Shown here one piece after another: positions 63,482-64,000 of a stretch of DNA of 64,000 bases. The stretch's first letter is position 1. The number at the start of each line of letters is the position of its first letter. The notes beneath the pieces are model-generated. The model had not been told where the DNA came from, searched no databases, and saw only the letters and a list, made by a program, of their open reading frames with translations. Origin of the DNA: Natranaerovirga pectinivora (GTDB taxonomy: Bacteria; Bacillota; Clostridia; Lachnospirales; DSM-24629). The stretch lies in contig NZ_SMAL01000007.1 of assembly GCF_004342165.1 (NCBI RefSeq), positions 62,001 through 126,000 of the forward strand. The letters run 5' to 3'. The position numbers and the translations under genes are program-made.

Positions 63482-63534
63482 ATTTAACAAAGGACTTTAT
63501 AAACTAATTTAAAATGTTTAAGGGGGACTCACGG

Positions 63535-63882
63535 ATGAGAATAGAAAGTATGTCAAATACTATGCCCGTTCAAAGTAGTAAAGCTGTTGAAAGTGTAATC
63601 AAGGTAGGACAGGATCAGCAGAGTAAAGCGCAAAGTAATCCACAAGATAAACAAGTGCAAGAAAGAGATATTATACACGCAATAGAAAAAGCAAATAAAG
63701 AAATACGTACATATGATAGAAAACTTGAATTTTCAATACATGAAGGTACTAAGGAGATAGTGGTTAAAGTTATTAATACTTCAGATGATACAGTAATACG
63801 TGAAATACCATCAGAAAGAATACTAGATATGGTAGCTAAAATGTGGGAGATGGCAGGATTACTAGTAGATGAAAAACGATAG
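63535..63882 (+). CDS. flaG: FlaG family flagellar protein
   Basis: A 115-residue protein: a disordered Gln/Ser-rich first half and a conserved C-terminal part (LEFSIHEGTKEIVVKVI, REIPSERILDMVAKM) typical of FlaG/YvyC. It influences filament length in some species, and usually precedes fliD as it does here. AAGGGGGA lies before ATG 63535; ATG 63514 in the same frame is upstream of that site and unlikely. Confidence 0.93.
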   Translation: MRIESMSNTMPVQSSKAVESVIKVGQDQQSKAQSNPQDKQVQERDIIHAIEKANKEIRTYDRKLEFSIHEGTKEIVVKVINTSDDTVIREIPSERILDMVAKMWEMAGLLVDEKR

Positions 63883-63893
63883 GCGGTGAAAGA

Positions 63894-64000
63894 ATGACAA
63901 TAAGATTTACAGGATTAGCTTCTGGTTTAGATACAGACAATATGATTCAACAAATGATTAGAATTGAAAGAATGAAAGTAGATAGAGTTATTAAGCAAAA
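63894..64000 (+). CDS. fliD: Flagellar cap protein FliD, N-terminal fragment (cut by window end)
   Basis: The first 35 codons are visible: start ATG 63894 after AGGCGGTG, then RFTGLASGLDTDNMIQQMIR, the diagnostic FliD N-terminus. It continues past the window edge. It starts 11 bases after flaG and shares its sigma-28 promoter. It marks the resumption of core flagellar genes after the island. Confidence 0.93.
   Translation, partial: MTIRFTGLASGLDTDNMIQQMIRIERMKVDRVIKQ

Overview
The window is A+T-rich DNA of a spore-forming, flagellated low-GC Firmicute, most likely a class Clostridia member. The evidence is sporulation genes (spoIID, spoIIQ, spoIIID), a flagellar late operon in Bacillus/Clostridia order (comF-yvyF-flgM-flgN-flgK-flgL-fliW-csrA-hag), SLH cell-surface proteins, strong AGGAGG-type ribosome sites, and frequent TTG/GTG starts. 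A placement near Lachnospirales is only a guess. No rRNA, tRNA or CRISPR array was seen.

Layout. 1-3.9 kb: surface proteins (a cut-off secreted protein, an SLH protein, an S41 protease). 4.1-18.3 kb: housekeeping genes (pyrG, cls, plsC, a VanY-type peptidase, pncB, an eukaryotic-type ileS, mgtC-like, mgtE, a CPA2 antiporter), many separated by clear terminators. 18.5-26.6 kb: the spoIID-spoIIQ / spoIIID-mbl-flgF-flgG-flgJ block. It is interrupted by apbE and a double-FMN lipoprotein, with two tandem copies of a structured repeat at the junction. 26.9-30.7 kb: metK, a large palindromic element and recD2. 30.7-39.2 kb: late flagellar operon with two flgK genes, ending in fliW-csrA-hag. 39.3-60.4 kb: a flagellin-modification island between hag and flaG-fliD. 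60.4-63.4 kb: a Fic toxin-antitoxin pair, a K+ channel and a kinase-like protein. 63.5-64 kb: flaG and the start of fliD.

How the genes work together. Four sequences of the form TAAA/TAAG-N15-NNCGATAW (sigma-28/sigma-D type) precede mbl-flgFGJ, flgM, hag and flaG-fliD, so late flagellar genes appear co-controlled. FlgM would hold the sigma factor, and FliW/CsrA would tune flagellin translation through a hairpin GGA site in the hag leader. The island supplies a nonulosonic-acid (pseudaminic-type) pathway: a PseB-like dehydratase, PseC, PseG, PseI and a SpsF-like cytidylyltransferase. It also has a Maf transferase and, unusually, teichoic-acid-like chemistry: a TagD-type cytidylyltransferase and two CDP-glycerol glycerophosphotransferase-like proteins. 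It adds glycosyltransferases and methyltransferases. Six island proteins of different enzyme classes carry the same kind of ~90-residue Rossmann-like module, and one of these genes is broken at an A10 tract, which suggests phase variation. This phosphoglycerol/nonulosonate flagellin-decoration island is the best candidate for an undescribed system here.
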